Source: Pseudomonadaceae bacterium (GTDB lineage Bacteria; Pseudomonadota; Gammaproteobacteria; Pseudomonadales; Pseudomonadaceae). Taken from it: a DNA stretch of 64,000 bases. The notes below the pieces were generated by a model. That model ran no database searches, was not told the origin of the DNA, and saw only the letters and a program-made list of their open reading frames with translations. Below, in pieces: positions 33,382-42,781 of this stretch; position 1 is the first letter of the stretch; the number at the start of each line of letters is the position of its first letter. A program made the position numbers and the translations under genes. The stretch covers positions 22,624-86,623 of the forward strand of contig JAIERF010000009.1 of assembly GCA_019747075.1 (NCBI GenBank). Direction: 5' to 3'.

Positions 33382-35490
33382 TTAAGCAGAAAGGACTTCA
33401 ACCGGCACACCATTGAGCGCCGCATTGCCGGACAGCGCGTCCAGCAGGCGTTCATCAGTCAGGTCGTTGGCACTGGCGCCGGGCTGGGCGCGGGCAATGG
33501 CCAGCTGCACCCCCTGGCGACCATGGCCCCAACCGTGGGGCAGGCTGACGACGCCGGGCATCATATCGCTGCTGCTGGCGACCTCCACCTTAAGGCTGCC
33601 GACGCGCGAGCGCACGCGTACCCGCTGACCATCGGCCAGGCCACGGGCGACCAGGTCATCCGGGTGCATCAGCAACTGGTGACGCGGCTTGCCCTTCACC
33701 AGGCGGTGGTAGTTGTGCATCCAGGAATTGTTGCTGCGCACATGGCGGCGGCCGATCAGCAACAGCTGCTCGGGGTTGCCCACCGGCGCGTCGGCCAAAC
33801 GCTGCAGGTCGGCCAACAACAAGGCCGGCGCCGCCTCGATGGTTTTACTCGCGGTCTTCAGGCGTGCCGCCAAGTTGGCCTTGAGCGGCCCCAGGTCCAG
33901 GCCATGGGGCTGCTCGCGCAGGGCGGCCAGGGAGAGTTTGTGCGCAGATTTGTCGCCATAGGGGCCAAAACGCAGGCCCATGTCGATCATCTGCTCCGGG
34001 GCTATGGTCGACTTCAGCTCAGCACCGGTGTGCGCGGCAAACGCCTTGGCCAAGCCGACAAAAATCTCCCAGTCGTGCAGCGTACCCTCGGGTTTGGCCA
34101 ACACCGCCTCGTTGAAGCGGGTGACGTTGCGCACCGCGAAGGCATTAAAAGTGGTGTCGTAGTGATCGTGTTCCAGGGGCCCGGTGGGCGGCAGGATCAG
34201 GTCGGCGAAGCGGCTGGTCTCGTTGATGTAAAAATCCAAGCTGAGCATAAACTCCAGACCGCCCAACGCCTGCTCCAACTGCCGACCATTGGGCGTCGAC
34301 AGCACCGGGTTGCCGGCCACGGTGACTAGGGCGCGAATCTGCCCCTCACCCGGAGTGAGCATTTCTTCCGCGAGGGCCGCCACCGGCAGTTCGCCGCTGT
34401 ATTCCGGCAGGCCGGACACACGGCTTTGCCAACGGTTGAAATGGCCGCCCGAGGTGGCCGCGACGATATCCACCGCCGGCTCGGTGCAGAGCACGCCACC
34501 CACCCGATCGAGGTTGCCGCTGACCAGGTTGATCAGCTGCACCAGCCACTGGCACAAGGTACCGAAGGCCTGGGTGGAAACCCCCATACGGCCGTAGCAC
34601 ACCGCCTTATCGGCGCTGGCGAAATCCCGCGCCAGTTGGCGAATGGTCGCCGCTGGCACGCCACAGCGGGCGCTCATGGCCTCGGCGGTAAAGCCGGCAA
34701 TGGCGCTGCGTACGGCGTCCAGATCACTGACCGGCAAATGGCTGGCGCGGGTCAGGCCCTCGTCAAACAGGGTATTGAGCAACCCGCAGAGCAGCGCAGC
34801 ATCTTCGCCGGGGCGGACAAACACGTGCTGGTCGGCAATAGCCGCCGTCTCGCTGCGCCGCGGATCGACCACCACCAGCTTGCCACCGCGCTTCTGGATG
34901 GCCTTCAGGCGTTTCTCCACGTCCGGCACGGTCATGATGCTGCCGTTGGAAGCCAGCGGGTTGCCGCCGAGAATCAGCATGAAATCGGTGTGATCGATAT
35001 CGGGGATCGGGATCAGCAAGCCGTGGCCGTACATCAGGTGGCTGGTCAGGTGGTGAGGCAGCTGGTCCACCGAGGTGGCGGAAAAACGGTTGCGGGTTTT
35101 CAACAAGCCAAGGAAGTAGTTGCTATGGGTCATCAGCCCATAGTTGTGCACGCTGGGGTTGCCCTGATACACCGCCACCGCGTTCTGCCCGTGGCGCGCC
35201 TGAATATCGGCCAGGCGCTCGGCCACCAGATTGAACGCCTCGTCCCAGCCTAGCGCCTGCCACTCGCTGCCGATCCGACGCATCGGTTGGCGCAAGCGGT
35301 CGGGGTCACTCTGGATATCCTGCAGGGCCACGGCCTTGGGGCAGATATGGCCACGACTGAAGCTGTCTTCAGCGTCGCCCTTAATCGACACGATCTGCAC
35401 CTGGCCAGCAGCGTCGGCCTCGGTCTGGATGGTCAGGCCACAGATGGCCTCGCACAGGTGGCAGGCGCGGTGATGCAGGGTTGTGCTCAT
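33382..35490 (-). CDS. Molybdopterin oxidoreductase, DMSO reductase family
   Basis: 702 residues from the ATG at 35490 (GAGG upstream). The N-terminal [4Fe-4S] domain has CHLCEAICGLTIQ and, further on, GHICPKAVAL. The body carries bis-MGD-binding phrases (QGNPSVHNYG, LILGGNPLASNGS, VVDPRRSETAAIADQHVFVRPGEDAALL) and the C-terminal MoCo dinucleotide-binding domain (RHVRSNNSWMHNYHRLVKG, LMHPDDLVARGLADGQRVRVRS). Where family members have the Mo ligand (Cys, SeCys or Ser), the alignment by eye is uncertain. No twin-arginine signal is seen, so it is cytoplasmic. Substrate unknown; an adjacent P460-like protein hints at redox chemistry on small nitrogen or sulphur compounds. In PAO1 PA3534 next to grxD is, as I recall, a related gene. 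Confidence 0.86.
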   Translation of the reverse strand: MSTTLHHRACHLCEAICGLTIQTEADAAGQVQIVSIKGDAEDSFSRGHICPKAVALQDIQSDPDRLRQPMRRIGSEWQALGWDEAFNLVAERLADIQARHGQNAVAVYQGNPSVHNYGLMTHSNYFLGLLKTRNRFSATSVDQLPHHLTSHLMYGHGLLIPIPDIDHTDFMLILGGNPLASNGSIMTVPDVEKRLKAIQKRGGKLVVVDPRRSETAAIADQHVFVRPGEDAALLCGLLNTLFDEGLTRASHLPVSDLDAVRSAIAGFTAEAMSARCGVPAATIRQLARDFASADKAVCYGRMGVSTQAFGTLCQWLVQLINLVSGNLDRVGGVLCTEPAVDIVAATSGGHFNRWQSRVSGLPEYSGELPVAALAEEMLTPGEGQIRALVTVAGNPVLSTPNGRQLEQALGGLEFMLSLDFYINETSRFADLILPPTGPLEHDHYDTTFNAFAVRNVTRFNEAVLAKPEGTLHDWEIFVGLAKAFAAHTGAELKSTIAPEQMIDMGLRFGPYGDKSAHKLSLAALREQPHGLDLGPLKANLAARLKTASKTIEAAPALLLADLQRLADAPVGNPEQLLLIGRRHVRSNNSWMHNYHRLVKGKPRHQLLMHPDDLVARGLADGQRVRVRSRVGSLKVEVASSSDMMPGVVSLPHGWGHGRQGVQLAIARAQPGASANDLTDERLLDALSGNAALNGVPVEVLSA

Positions 35491-35513
35491 GGCGAACCTC
35501 GGGATTATTGTTT

Positions 35514-35659
35514 TAGCAGGCCGTTGAAAAACGTAGGCGAGGCAGGCAAGACAAGGCAAAAACAGGCGAGGAAGCGGAGTTTACGAGCGGTAAATGAGCA
35601 TTCCGAGCCTGTTTTTAACGCCGTATTGCCAACGCAGGTAGTTTTTAAACAGCCTGCTA
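35514..35659. mobile_element. 146-bp inverted-repeat element, copy 1
   Basis: The ends TAGCAGGCCGTTGAAAAAC and (other strand) TAGCAGGCTGTTTAAAAAC are inverted repeats with 17 of 19 matches. Inside lies a second inverted repeat AAAAACAGGC / GCCTGTTTTT enclosing the palindromic GTTTACGAGCGGTAAAT region. A second copy of equal length is at 55638-55783. There is no coding capacity. It lies 23 bases upstream of the molybdopterin oxidoreductase start codon and fills part of the 427-base divergent region with argF. The rest of that region shows no clear ArgR site or other feature to me. Confidence 0.75.
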
Positions 35660-35917
35660 GTCGACCGGTCAGGTCGCACCACTATGGCGACTGCCGGGCA
35701 CCGGCGCCAGCAGCCTTAGTGCCATGAATCAGGCATCATCAGCGTCAAGCACAGGCGCCCTCGCCCCCTGGCAATTTGCGCCTATGCGTAACTTCCTTAT
35801 AAGATCGCGCCTCCCCTATTCGTCGCACTGAGCGGCCCACGCCGCTGGTTACCTAGGCTTTTCCCTGAAAAACCTGCTTCAAGGTCCAGCGTGTTGTTGT
35901 AACTAAGGTAGTTAATG

Positions 35918-36838
35918 ATGAGCGCAAGGCACTTTCTCTCCCTGTTGGACTGTACGCCCGCAGAGTTGAGCAGCCTGATCCGCCGAGGTGTCGAACTGAA
36001 AGCCCTGCGCAACCGCGGCGGCCTGTTCGAACCGCTGAAAAACCGCGTGCTCGGCATGATTTTCGAAAAAGCCTCGACCCGCACCCGCCTGTCCTTCGAA
36101 GCCGGGATGATTCAACTGGGCGGCCAGGCGATTTTTCTTTCGCCGCGCGACACCCAGCTGGGCCGTGGCGAGCCGATCGGCGACTGCGCGATTGTCATGT
36201 CGCGCATGCTCGACGCGGTGATGATCCGCACCTTCGCCCACAGCACCCTGACCGAATTTGCCGCCCATTCGCGCGTCCCAGTGATCAACGGCCTGTCCGA
36301 TGACCTGCACCCGTGCCAGTTGCTGGCCGACATGCAGACCTTCCTCGAACACCGCGGCGCCATTCAGGGCAAGACCGTGGCCTGGATCGGCGACGGCAAC
36401 AACATGTGCAACAGCTATATCGAAGCCGCGCTGCAGTTCGACTTCCAGCTGCGCGTGGCCTGCCCCGAGGGTTACGAGCCCGACCAACGCTTCCTGGCCC
36501 TGGCCGGCGAGCGTGTACAGATCGTCCGCGACCCGCGCGAAGCCGTGGCCGGCGCCCACCTGGTGAGCACCGACGTATGGACCTCCATGGGCCAGGAAGA
36601 AGAAACCGCCCAGCGCCTCAAGCTGTTCGCGCCCTATCAGGTGACCCGCGAACTGCTCGACCTGGCCGCCAGCGACGTGCTGTTTATGCACTGCCTGCCG
36701 GCCCACCGCGGCGAGGAAATCAGCCTCGACCTGCTCGACGACCCACGTTCTGTAGCCTGGGATCAGGCCGAGAACCGTCTGCACGCGCAAAAAGCGCTGC
36801 TGGAAATGCTCGTCGAGCCGGCTTACCACCACGCATGA
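35918..36838 (+). CDS. argF: Anabolic ornithine carbamoyltransferase
   Basis: 306 residues from the second ATG (35918; MSARHF...). ArgF makes citrulline from ornithine and carbamoyl phosphate. Motifs are the carbamoyl-phosphate site [13 protein letters not shown], the [14 protein letters not shown] stretch, [13 protein letters not shown], the ornithine-binding [13 protein letters not shown] and the catalytic-loop [13 protein letters not shown]. It overlaps the next gene, an ABC ATPase, by four bases (ATGA), a pairing I remember from PAO1 (PA3537-PA3538). Confidence 0.96.
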   Translation: MSARHFLSLLDCTPAELSSLIRRGVELKALRNRGGLFEPLKNRVLGMIFEKASTRTRLSFEAGMIQLGGQAIFLSPRDTQLGRGEPIGDCAIVMSRMLDAVMIRTFAHSTLTEFAAHSRVPVINGLSDDLHPCQLLADMQTFLEHRGAIQGKTVAWIGDGNNMCNSYIEAALQFDFQLRVACPEGYEPDQRFLALAGERVQIVRDPREAVAGAHLVSTDVWTSMGQEEETAQRLKLFAPYQVTRELLDLAASDVLFMHCLPAHRGEEISLDLLDDPRSVAWDQAENRLHAQKALLEMLVEPAYHHA

Positions 36839-37881
36839 GCCAACCCCTGCTGCTCAGCCTGCGCAATCTGGGTTGCGGCTACCGCGGCCAGGCGGTGGTC
36901 AGCGACCTCAACCTGCACCTCAATGCCGGTGATATCGGTTGCCTGCTCGGCCCTTCCGGCTGTGGCAAGACCACCACCCTGCGCGCGATTGCCGGCTTCG
37001 AGTCGGTGCAGCAAGGCGAGATCAGCCTGGCCGGTGAGGTCATCTCCCGCGCCGGTTTCACCCTGGCGCCGGAGAAACGTCGGGTCGGCATGGTGTTTCA
37101 GGATTACGCCCTGTTCCCGCACCTGACTGTGGCGCAGAACGTGGCCTTTGCCATCCGCCAGCATCCGCAACGGGAGCAGATCACCCGTGAGCTGCTGGAG
37201 CTGGTCAAGCTGGAAACCCTCGGCCAGCGCTACCCCCACGAGTTGTCTGGCGGCCAGCAGCAGCGCGTGGCCCTGGCCCGCGCCCTGGCGCCAGACCCGC
37301 GCTTATTGCTACTGGACGAGCCGTTTTCCAACCTCGATGGCGAACTGCGCCGCAAGCTCAGCCAGGAGGTTCGCGAGATCCTCAAGGCCCGCGGCATCAG
37401 CGCCATCCTGGTCACCCACGACCAGCAGGAAGCCTTTGCCGTCAGCGATCACGTCGGCGTGTTCAACGAAGGTCGCCTGCAGCAGTGGGACACGCCCTAC
37501 AACCTATACCACGAACCGCTGACGCCCTTTGTCGCCAGCTTTATCGGCCAGGGGTATTTCATTCGCGGCCAGTTGCTGTCACCCGACACGGTGCAGACCG
37601 AACTCGGCGTGATCCGCGGCAACCGCGCGTATCAATGGCCCACCGGCAGCGCCGTGGATGTGCTGCTGCGTCCGGATGACATCGTCTACGCCCCCGGCAG
37701 CGAGCTGCAGGCACGCATCGTCGGCAAGACCTTCCTCGGTGCCGCCACCCTCTATCGCCTGCAACTGGCGACCGGCAGCCTGCTGGAATCAATCTTCCCC
37801 AGCCATGCCGACCTCGAACCCGGCAGCCACGTCGGCATCCGCATCGCTGCCGACCATCTGGTGGTCTTTCCCGCCCACTGA
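36835..37881 (+). CDS. ABC transporter ATPase (FbpC/PotA type)
   Basis: 348 residues. A full ABC ATPase: Walker [12 protein letters not shown] (about residues 40-50), Q-loop [17 protein letters not shown], signature [15 protein letters not shown], Walker [13 protein letters not shown] and the H-loop [10 protein letters not shown]-terminal TOBE-like domain (about 250-345) has [12 protein letters not shown] and [16 protein letters not shown], as in ferric-ion or polyamine importers. No permease or binding-protein gene is adjacent, so it may serve components coded elsewhere. It is translationally coupled to argF. Confidence 0.92.
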   Translation: MSQPLLLSLRNLGCGYRGQAVVSDLNLHLNAGDIGCLLGPSGCGKTTTLRAIAGFESVQQGEISLAGEVISRAGFTLAPEKRRVGMVFQDYALFPHLTVAQNVAFAIRQHPQREQITRELLELVKLETLGQRYPHELSGGQQQRVALARALAPDPRLLLLDEPFSNLDGELRRKLSQEVREILKARGISAILVTHDQQEAFAVSDHVGVFNEGRLQQWDTPYNLYHEPLTPFVASFIGQGYFIRGQLLSPDTVQTELGVIRGNRAYQWPTGSAVDVLLRPDDIVYAPGSELQARIVGKTFLGAATLYRLQLATGSLLESIFPSHADLEPGSHVGIRIAADHLVVFPAH

Positions 37882-37900
37882 CATCGCCCGCCGACGCGGC

Positions 37901-38689
37901 TCAGGCCGTGCCTAGCCACAGCCGGCCGCTGGCCACCAGCCGGGCATGCCCACCAATTTTCACCCGCTCGCCCTCCAGCCGGCAGTGCAGCTCGCCCCCG
38001 CGCCGGGAGCACTGGTAGGCGGACAGCATCGACTTGTTCAGGCGCTGCGCCCAATAAGGGATCAGGCTGCAATGGGCCGAACCGGTGACCGGGTCTTCGT
38101 TGATGCCGATGGCCGGGGCAAAAAAGCGCGAGACAAAATCATGGCTGTCACCGCGCGCGGTGATGATCACACCTTGCCAGGGCAAACGCGCCAGCGCGGC
38201 AAAGTCCGGACGGCAAGCGCGCACGCTGCGTTCGTTATCCAGCACCACCAGCAACTTGTCGGCCGCAAGGGCGGTAACCACACTTACGCCCAGGGCCTGC
38301 TCCAGCTCCAGGCTAACCGCCACCGCTTGCGGCATCAGCGCCGGGAAATCCAACACCAACAGCCCCTCTTCACGGCTGACACTCAGGGCTCCGGACTTGC
38401 AGCTAAAAGCGATCCCCTCACCCGGCTCGCCGTACACCTCGAATAACACCTGGGCCGCCGCCAGCGTGGCATGACCACACAAGGGCACCTCGGCCGCCGG
38501 CGTGAACCAGCGGATATGCCAGTGGCTGCCCTCTTTGACCATAAAAGCCGTCTCGGCCAGGTTGTGTTCCGCGGCGATCTGCTGCATCAGCTCATCGCCC
38601 AGCCAAGTGTCCAGGCGATAGACCATCGCCGGATTACCGCGAAACGCGTGTTTGCTAAACGCATCGACCTGATGAAAATCCAGTTGCAT
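37901..38689 (-). CDS. PhzF family isomerase/epimerase
   Basis: 262 residues from the ATG at 38689. PhzF-like enzymes are two-domain, cofactor-free isomerases related to diaminopimelate epimerase. Typical parts are QVDAFSKHAFRGNPAMVYRLD, AEHNLAETAFMV (with the catalytic Glu), HIRWFTPAAEVPLCGHATLAAA and, in the second half, RFFAPAIGINEDPVTGSAHC. The natural substrate is unknown. No phenazine genes are nearby. It is convergent with the ABC ATPase gene, 19 bases away. Confidence 0.92.
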   Translation of the reverse strand: MQLDFHQVDAFSKHAFRGNPAMVYRLDTWLGDELMQQIAAEHNLAETAFMVKEGSHWHIRWFTPAAEVPLCGHATLAAAQVLFEVYGEPGEGIAFSCKSGALSVSREEGLLVLDFPALMPQAVAVSLELEQALGVSVVTALAADKLLVVLDNERSVRACRPDFAALARLPWQGVIITARGDSHDFVSRFFAPAIGINEDPVTGSAHCSLIPYWAQRLNKSMLSAYQCSRRGGELHCRLEGERVKIGGHARLVASGRLWLGTA

Positions 38690-38900
38690 GAGCCTGCCTC
38701 CTCGCCATTGATGCCTGCAGTGTGGCCGCAGCGGTGCACGGCCGCCCGTTACAGCGGAAGCTTTTTCCACAATCACAGTTCGTCAACTGCACTGCCCTGG
38801 GTCCACCCTGCACACACGGGCGCCACGGCAGTGCAGCCCGCGTCATAAAAACCACGCAAAACTGTAACAATTTCATTGAAAATCAACACACTAGGAAAAA

Positions 38901-38916
38901 TGGCACGCTCCCTGCT
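38901..38916 (+). promoter_or_regulatory. Sigma-54 promoter of the porin operon
   Basis: TGGCACGCTCCCTGCT has the -24 GG and -12 GC exactly ten bases apart and differs from the consensus TGGCACG-N4-TTGC only in one T. The preceding 60 bases are AT-rich. Transcription would begin about 12 bases downstream, just before the leader hairpins. RpoN promoters usually report nitrogen control through NtrC. Confidence 0.82.
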
Positions 38917-38931
38917 AAGACCCATCCCGGT

Positions 38932-39017
38932 CAGCACAAAGGCGTGTCTGCCAACCCGACAACGACGTCACGAAGCCTCGCATCTAACGGATGCAGCGGC
39001 TCGTGACGTTTTTTTTT
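38932..39017 (+). promoter_or_regulatory. ANTAR-type antiterminator / terminator leader
   Basis: Two short hairpins come first. The first is CAC-AAAGGC-GTG (loop 38938-38943; outer CAG/CTG pairs extend it). The second is GAC-AACGAC-GTC (loop 38961-38966). Both loops have six bases with A at position 1 and G at position 4, the hallmark of RNA bound by ANTAR proteins such as NasT/NasR. The second hairpin overlaps the 5' arm of an intrinsic terminator: ACGTCACGAAGCC (38965-38977) pairs with GGCTCGTGACGT (38998-39009), followed by T9. The two structures exclude each other, so binding of an ANTAR protein should allow read-through into the porin gene. Confidence 0.8.
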
Positions 39018-39042
39018 GCGTTTTGGCACAAGGAATACCGAC

Positions 39043-40326
39043 ATGCGTATCCACACTCTTTCTGTTCTTTCTCTGGCCGTTTGCGGCGCCTTTAGCAGCA
39101 TTACCATGGCCGCCGAGGACCTCGCCAACCTGGTCGACTACGGCAAGGTCAGCGTCGATGCCCGCTACCGCTACGAGAACGTCGACCAAGACAACACCCT
39201 CAACAATGCCAACGCCCAGACCCTGCGCACCCGTATCGGCGTGCAGAGCGGCAAGTGGTATGGCCTTTCCGGCCTGGTTGAGGTCGACAATGTCAGTCGT
39301 ATCGGTGATGCCTCTTACAACAACACCCGCGACGGTCAGAAGGACTTCTCCGTGGTCGCCGACCCGGATGGCACCGAGTTCAACCAGGCCCTGCTGCGCT
39401 ATGACTACAAATACGGCAACGCCGTGGCCGGCCGTCAGCGCATCAACCTCGACAACCAGCGCTTCGTCGGTGGCGTGGCCTGGCGCCAAAATGAACAGAC
39501 CTATGACGGTGTACTCGGCCAGATCAAGCCGATCACCGGCATGACCCTGACCTACAGCTACCTCGACAACATCAACACCATCTTCGGTCCAGACAACGGC
39601 CGCTACGACAATAAGACCAACCCGGCCAACATCGAAGGCCACAGCCACCTGTTCAATGCCCAGTACATTCTCCTGCGTGATCGCCGTGGCGCACCGCAAC
39701 TGACCCTGACCGGCTACAGCTACCAACTCGGCCTGGACAACATCGCAGTAACCGCTGCCGCCCCGGTGGGCAGCCTTTCCAGCCGCACCAACGGCGTACG
39801 TGCCACTGGCGCCATCGGCGCCTTGAGCATCGTCGGTGAATACGCGCAACAGGAAGACTACGCCGATAACCCGCAGGAACTGGACAGCGACTACTACCTG
39901 GCCGAACTGGGCTACACCTGGCAGGGCATCGTGTTCAAGGGCGGCTACGAGGTACTCGGCGGTGACGACGGCGTCGGCAACCGCGCCTTCCAGACCCCGC
40001 TGGCGACCAAGCATGCTTTCCAGGGCTGGGCCGACGTGTTCCTTACCACCCCGGCCGATGGTATCGAGGATACCTACGTCGGTGTCACCGCACCGCTATG
40101 GGGTGGCCAGTTGCAGGCCTGGTACCACGACTTCGACGCCGAGCAGAACAGCACCCGCTACGGCGACGAGATCGACCTTTCCTACGGCCACCCCATTCCA
40201 GCCGTTCCGGGCCTGACCGCGCTGGTGAAATACGCCAGCTACGATGCCGACACCGCAGTGCTGCGCGGCAACGTGGCCAACGTCGACACCGACAAGCTCT
40301 GGCTACAACTGCAGTACGTCTACTGA
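39043..40326 (+). CDS. Outer-membrane porin
   Basis: 427 residues from the ATG at 39043 (AAGGAA upstream). A signal peptide (MRIHTLSVLSLAVCGAFSSITMA) precedes a beta-barrel with alternating hydrophobic strands, many aromatic residues at strand ends, and a terminal aromatic residue in LWLQLQYVY, as needed for outer-membrane insertion. The pattern SVDARYRYENVDQDNT and LRTRIGVQSGKWYGLSGLVEV is typical of Pseudomonas alginate-export/porin-like barrels. The leader suggests that the channel serves uptake of a nitrogen compound, for example nitrate. The next gene codes for a P-box protein. Confidence 0.85.
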   Translation: MRIHTLSVLSLAVCGAFSSITMAAEDLANLVDYGKVSVDARYRYENVDQDNTLNNANAQTLRTRIGVQSGKWYGLSGLVEVDNVSRIGDASYNNTRDGQKDFSVVADPDGTEFNQALLRYDYKYGNAVAGRQRINLDNQRFVGGVAWRQNEQTYDGVLGQIKPITGMTLTYSYLDNINTIFGPDNGRYDNKTNPANIEGHSHLFNAQYILLRDRRGAPQLTLTGYSYQLGLDNIAVTAAAPVGSLSSRTNGVRATGAIGALSIVGEYAQQEDYADNPQELDSDYYLAELGYTWQGIVFKGGYEVLGGDDGVGNRAFQTPLATKHAFQGWADVFLTTPADGIEDTYVGVTAPLWGGQLQAWYHDFDAEQNSTRYGDEIDLSYGHPIPAVPGLTALVKYASYDADTAVLRGNVANVDTDKLWLQLQYVY

Positions 40327-40368
40327 CCAAGCGTGCCCCGGCGCGCCCGCGCCCAGGGGCACCACATC

Positions 40369-40398
40369 CGCGCCGCCGGTAGCCCTGCCGGCGGCGCG
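40369..40398 (+). promoter_or_regulatory. Intercistronic GC-rich hairpin
   Basis: An 11-bp perfect stem CGCGCCGCCGG / CCGGCGGCGCG with an eight-base loop stands between the porin and P-box genes. It has no T run, so it is more likely a mRNA-stabilising or attenuating structure than a terminator. Confidence 0.6.
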
Positions 40399-40449
40399 CA
40401 CTCAGCCGGGATGCCTAACCGTCCCGCCGCTTGCCCAAGGAGATGCCCC

Positions 40450-41235
40450 ATGCGTCTATCCCTGCGCCACCTGTTTCTCACTACCCTGCTCAGCCTAACC
40501 AGTCAGCCCAGTTGGGCTGTCATCAGTGATGCCGAAGCGATGAACCTGTCCGGCATGCAACGCATGCTCAGCCAGCGCCTGGCCAAGACTTATCTGATGA
40601 TCGGCTCCGGCGTGCGCGCCGAGGTCGCCAATGAGCAATTCGATCAGAGCCTGGCCAAGTTCGAGAGCAACTACCAAGCCCTCAATGACTATGCCCCCAA
40701 CGATGCCATTCGCCAGGAACTGGCGCACGCCGGCGACCTCTGGCACACCTACCGGCAATTGCTGCTCACCAGCCCCAGCCGCCAAACTGCACCGCAGGTG
40801 CTGCTGGTCAGCGACCAGTTACTGGCGCCGTGCGAGAAAGTCGTGCAATTGATTCAACAACACACCGGCAGCACCTCAGCGCTGCTGGTCAATCGCAGCG
40901 GCCGCCAGCGCATGCTCAGCCAGCGGATTGCCAAGCTCTACCTGGCACAGAGCTGGCACCTACCGGTCGCGGGGCTGGACCAGCAGTTCCAGCAGGCCGT
41001 CGAGGAGTTCGACAAGGCCCTGGGCGAACTGCAAAACGCCGAGCAGAACACCCCGGCCATCAAGCAGGCACTGCAGAAAGCCGAAGCACAATGGAGTTTC
41101 TCCCGCGCGGGCTTTCGCCTGTCCGGCGACGCGCGTTATGTGCCGACCCTGATCACCACCACCACCGAAACCCTGCTGCGGCAAATGCAAGACCTCACCA
41201 GCGCCTATGAAGGGGTGATGCTGGCCGGCTCTTAA
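40450..41235 (+). CDS. Exported protein with two PilJ/NarX-type sensor domains
   Basis: 261 residues from the ATG at 40450 (AAGGAGATG upstream). A signal peptide of about 23 residues ends PSWA, and there is no later membrane segment, so it is soluble periplasmic. Two copies of a four-helix sensor domain follow. The first begins DAEAMNLSGMQRMLSQRLAK (residues 27-46), the second LLVNRSGRQRMLSQRIAK (145-162). Both match the P-box of the nitrate sensors NarX/NarQ (DAxAINxAG...RM..S.R). It thus may bind nitrate or nitrite. It is co-transcribed with the porin under an ANTAR-type leader. No kinase or chemotaxis output domain is attached. Confidence 0.8.
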   Translation: MRLSLRHLFLTTLLSLTSQPSWAVISDAEAMNLSGMQRMLSQRLAKTYLMIGSGVRAEVANEQFDQSLAKFESNYQALNDYAPNDAIRQELAHAGDLWHTYRQLLLTSPSRQTAPQVLLVSDQLLAPCEKVVQLIQQHTGSTSALLVNRSGRQRMLSQRIAKLYLAQSWHLPVAGLDQQFQQAVEEFDKALGELQNAEQNTPAIKQALQKAEAQWSFSRAGFRLSGDARYVPTLITTTTETLLRQMQDLTSAYEGVMLAGS

Positions 41236-41247
41236 GACCGGGCCACC

Positions 41248-42735
41248 TCAGCCTTCGCTGCGCACTCGTTTGACCGCATCCAGCCAGCCGGCATACAGCT
41301 TGCTGCGGTGCTCACCTGCCATGCGCGGGGTGAAGCGCCGCTGCAGGTGCCAGTGACTGGCCACCTCTTCCAGGCTGGCATACCAGCCAACCTGCAGGCC
41401 AGCCAGATAGGCGACGCCCAGGGCCGTGGTTTCAGTCACCTCGGGGCGCTCCACCGGCACGCCGAGGATGTCGGCGAGAAACTGCATGACCCAGTTGTTT
41501 TCCACCATGCCGCCGTCCACCCGCAAGGCGCTGGGCGCCGCGGCGCCGTCCTGGCGCATGGCTTCAAGCAGGTCGCAAGTCTGGTAACACACCGACTGCA
41601 GGCCGGCGGTGACGACTTCCTTGATCCCGGTATCACGGGTCAAACCGAAGATCGCCCCGCGCGCTTTCGGGTCCCAGTAGGGTGCGCCAAGGCCGGTAAA
41701 GGCCGGCACCAGGTACACGCCGCAGGCATCACCGGTTTGCTCGGCCATGGCCTCGCTGTCGCGGGCGTGGCTGATCAGTTTGATGCCGTCACGCAGCCAC
41801 TGCACGGCCGCGCCAGCAACGAAGATGCTGCCCTCCACCGCATAGCTGACCTCGCCCTTGAGCCGGTAGCCGACGGTAGTCAGCAAACGGTGCTGGGAGG
41901 TTACTGGCGTGGCGCCGGTGTTCTGAATCATGAAGCAGCCGGTGCCGTAGGTGCTCTTGACCATGCCAGGGCTAAAACAGGCCTGACCGATCAGCGCTGC
42001 CTGCTGATCGCCGGCCATGCCCAGCACCGGAATGCTGGCACCCAGCAACTCAGGCGTGGTGTGGCCAAAGTCGGCGGCGCAATCGAGCACCTCCGGCAGC
42101 AGGCTGCGAGGGATGTCGAACAATGCCAGCAACTCGTCATCCCACTGCTGGCTGTGGATATTAAACAGCAGGGTGCGCGAAGCGTTGGTGGCATCGGTCT
42201 TGTGCGACTGGCCACCCGTCAGGCGCCAGAGCAGGAAGCTGTCGACCGTGCCAAAGCGCAGCTCGCCGCGCTCGGCGCGTTCACGAGCGCCGGGCACCTG
42301 CTGGAGAATCCAGCGCAGTTTGGTGGCGGAAAAGTATGGATCAATCAGCAGCCCGGTCTTGGCGGCCACCGCAGCTTCATGGCCGGCGGCTTTTAGCTCG
42401 GCGCAATAGTCAGCGGTGCGCCGATCCTGCCAGACGATGGCCGGATGAATCGGCATGCCGCTTTGCGCATCCCACACCAGGGTCGTTTCGCGCTGATTGG
42501 TGATGCCGATGGCAGCAATGTCGCCGGCGCTTAGCCCACCGCTCTGCAGCGCCTCACGGCAGACCTTCAACGTGCTCAGCCACAGTTCTTCGCCATCATG
42601 CTCAACCCAACCATCCTGGGGAAAATACTGCTTGAACTCCTGCTGCGCGCTGGCCACCGGCAGGCCATGGGCGCTGAACACGATGGCACGGCTGCTGGTA
42701 GTGCCCTGGTCGATGGCAAGAAGGTAGTTAGGCAT
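41248..42735 (-). CDS. glpK: Glycerol kinase
   Basis: 495 residues. GlpK phosphorylates glycerol to glycerol 3-phosphate. Signatures are [15 protein letters not shown], the substrate-binding [13 protein letters not shown] and [35 protein letters not shown], the ATP-binding region [20 protein letters not shown] and the [19 protein letters not shown] motif. It lies 46 bases downstream of ybaK on the minus strand. Unlike in the Pseudomonas glp loci I remember, no glpF facilitator gene precedes it and it points away from glpR. Confidence 0.96.
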   Translation of the reverse strand: MPNYLLAIDQGTTSSRAIVFSAHGLPVASAQQEFKQYFPQDGWVEHDGEELWLSTLKVCREALQSGGLSAGDIAAIGITNQRETTLVWDAQSGMPIHPAIVWQDRRTADYCAELKAAGHEAAVAAKTGLLIDPYFSATKLRWILQQVPGARERAERGELRFGTVDSFLLWRLTGGQSHKTDATNASRTLLFNIHSQQWDDELLALFDIPRSLLPEVLDCAADFGHTTPELLGASIPVLGMAGDQQAALIGQACFSPGMVKSTYGTGCFMIQNTGATPVTSQHRLLTTVGYRLKGEVSYAVEGSIFVAGAAVQWLRDGIKLISHARDSEAMAEQTGDACGVYLVPAFTGLGAPYWDPKARGAIFGLTRDTGIKEVVTAGLQSVCYQTCDLLEAMRQDGAAAPSALRVDGGMVENNWVMQFLADILGVPVERPEVTETTALGVAYLAGLQVGWYASLEEVASHWHLQRRFTPRMAGEHRSKLYAGWLDAVKRVRSEG

Positions 42736-42781
42736 AAAACATGTCCTTTATTGTTCTTCTAGATAACGGTAATCAACGGGC

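Noticed and set aside
36313-36834. A long N-terminal extension of the ABC ATPase inside argF
   Set aside because: The extension is argF read in another frame; the ABC domain starts at the ATGA overlap at 36835.
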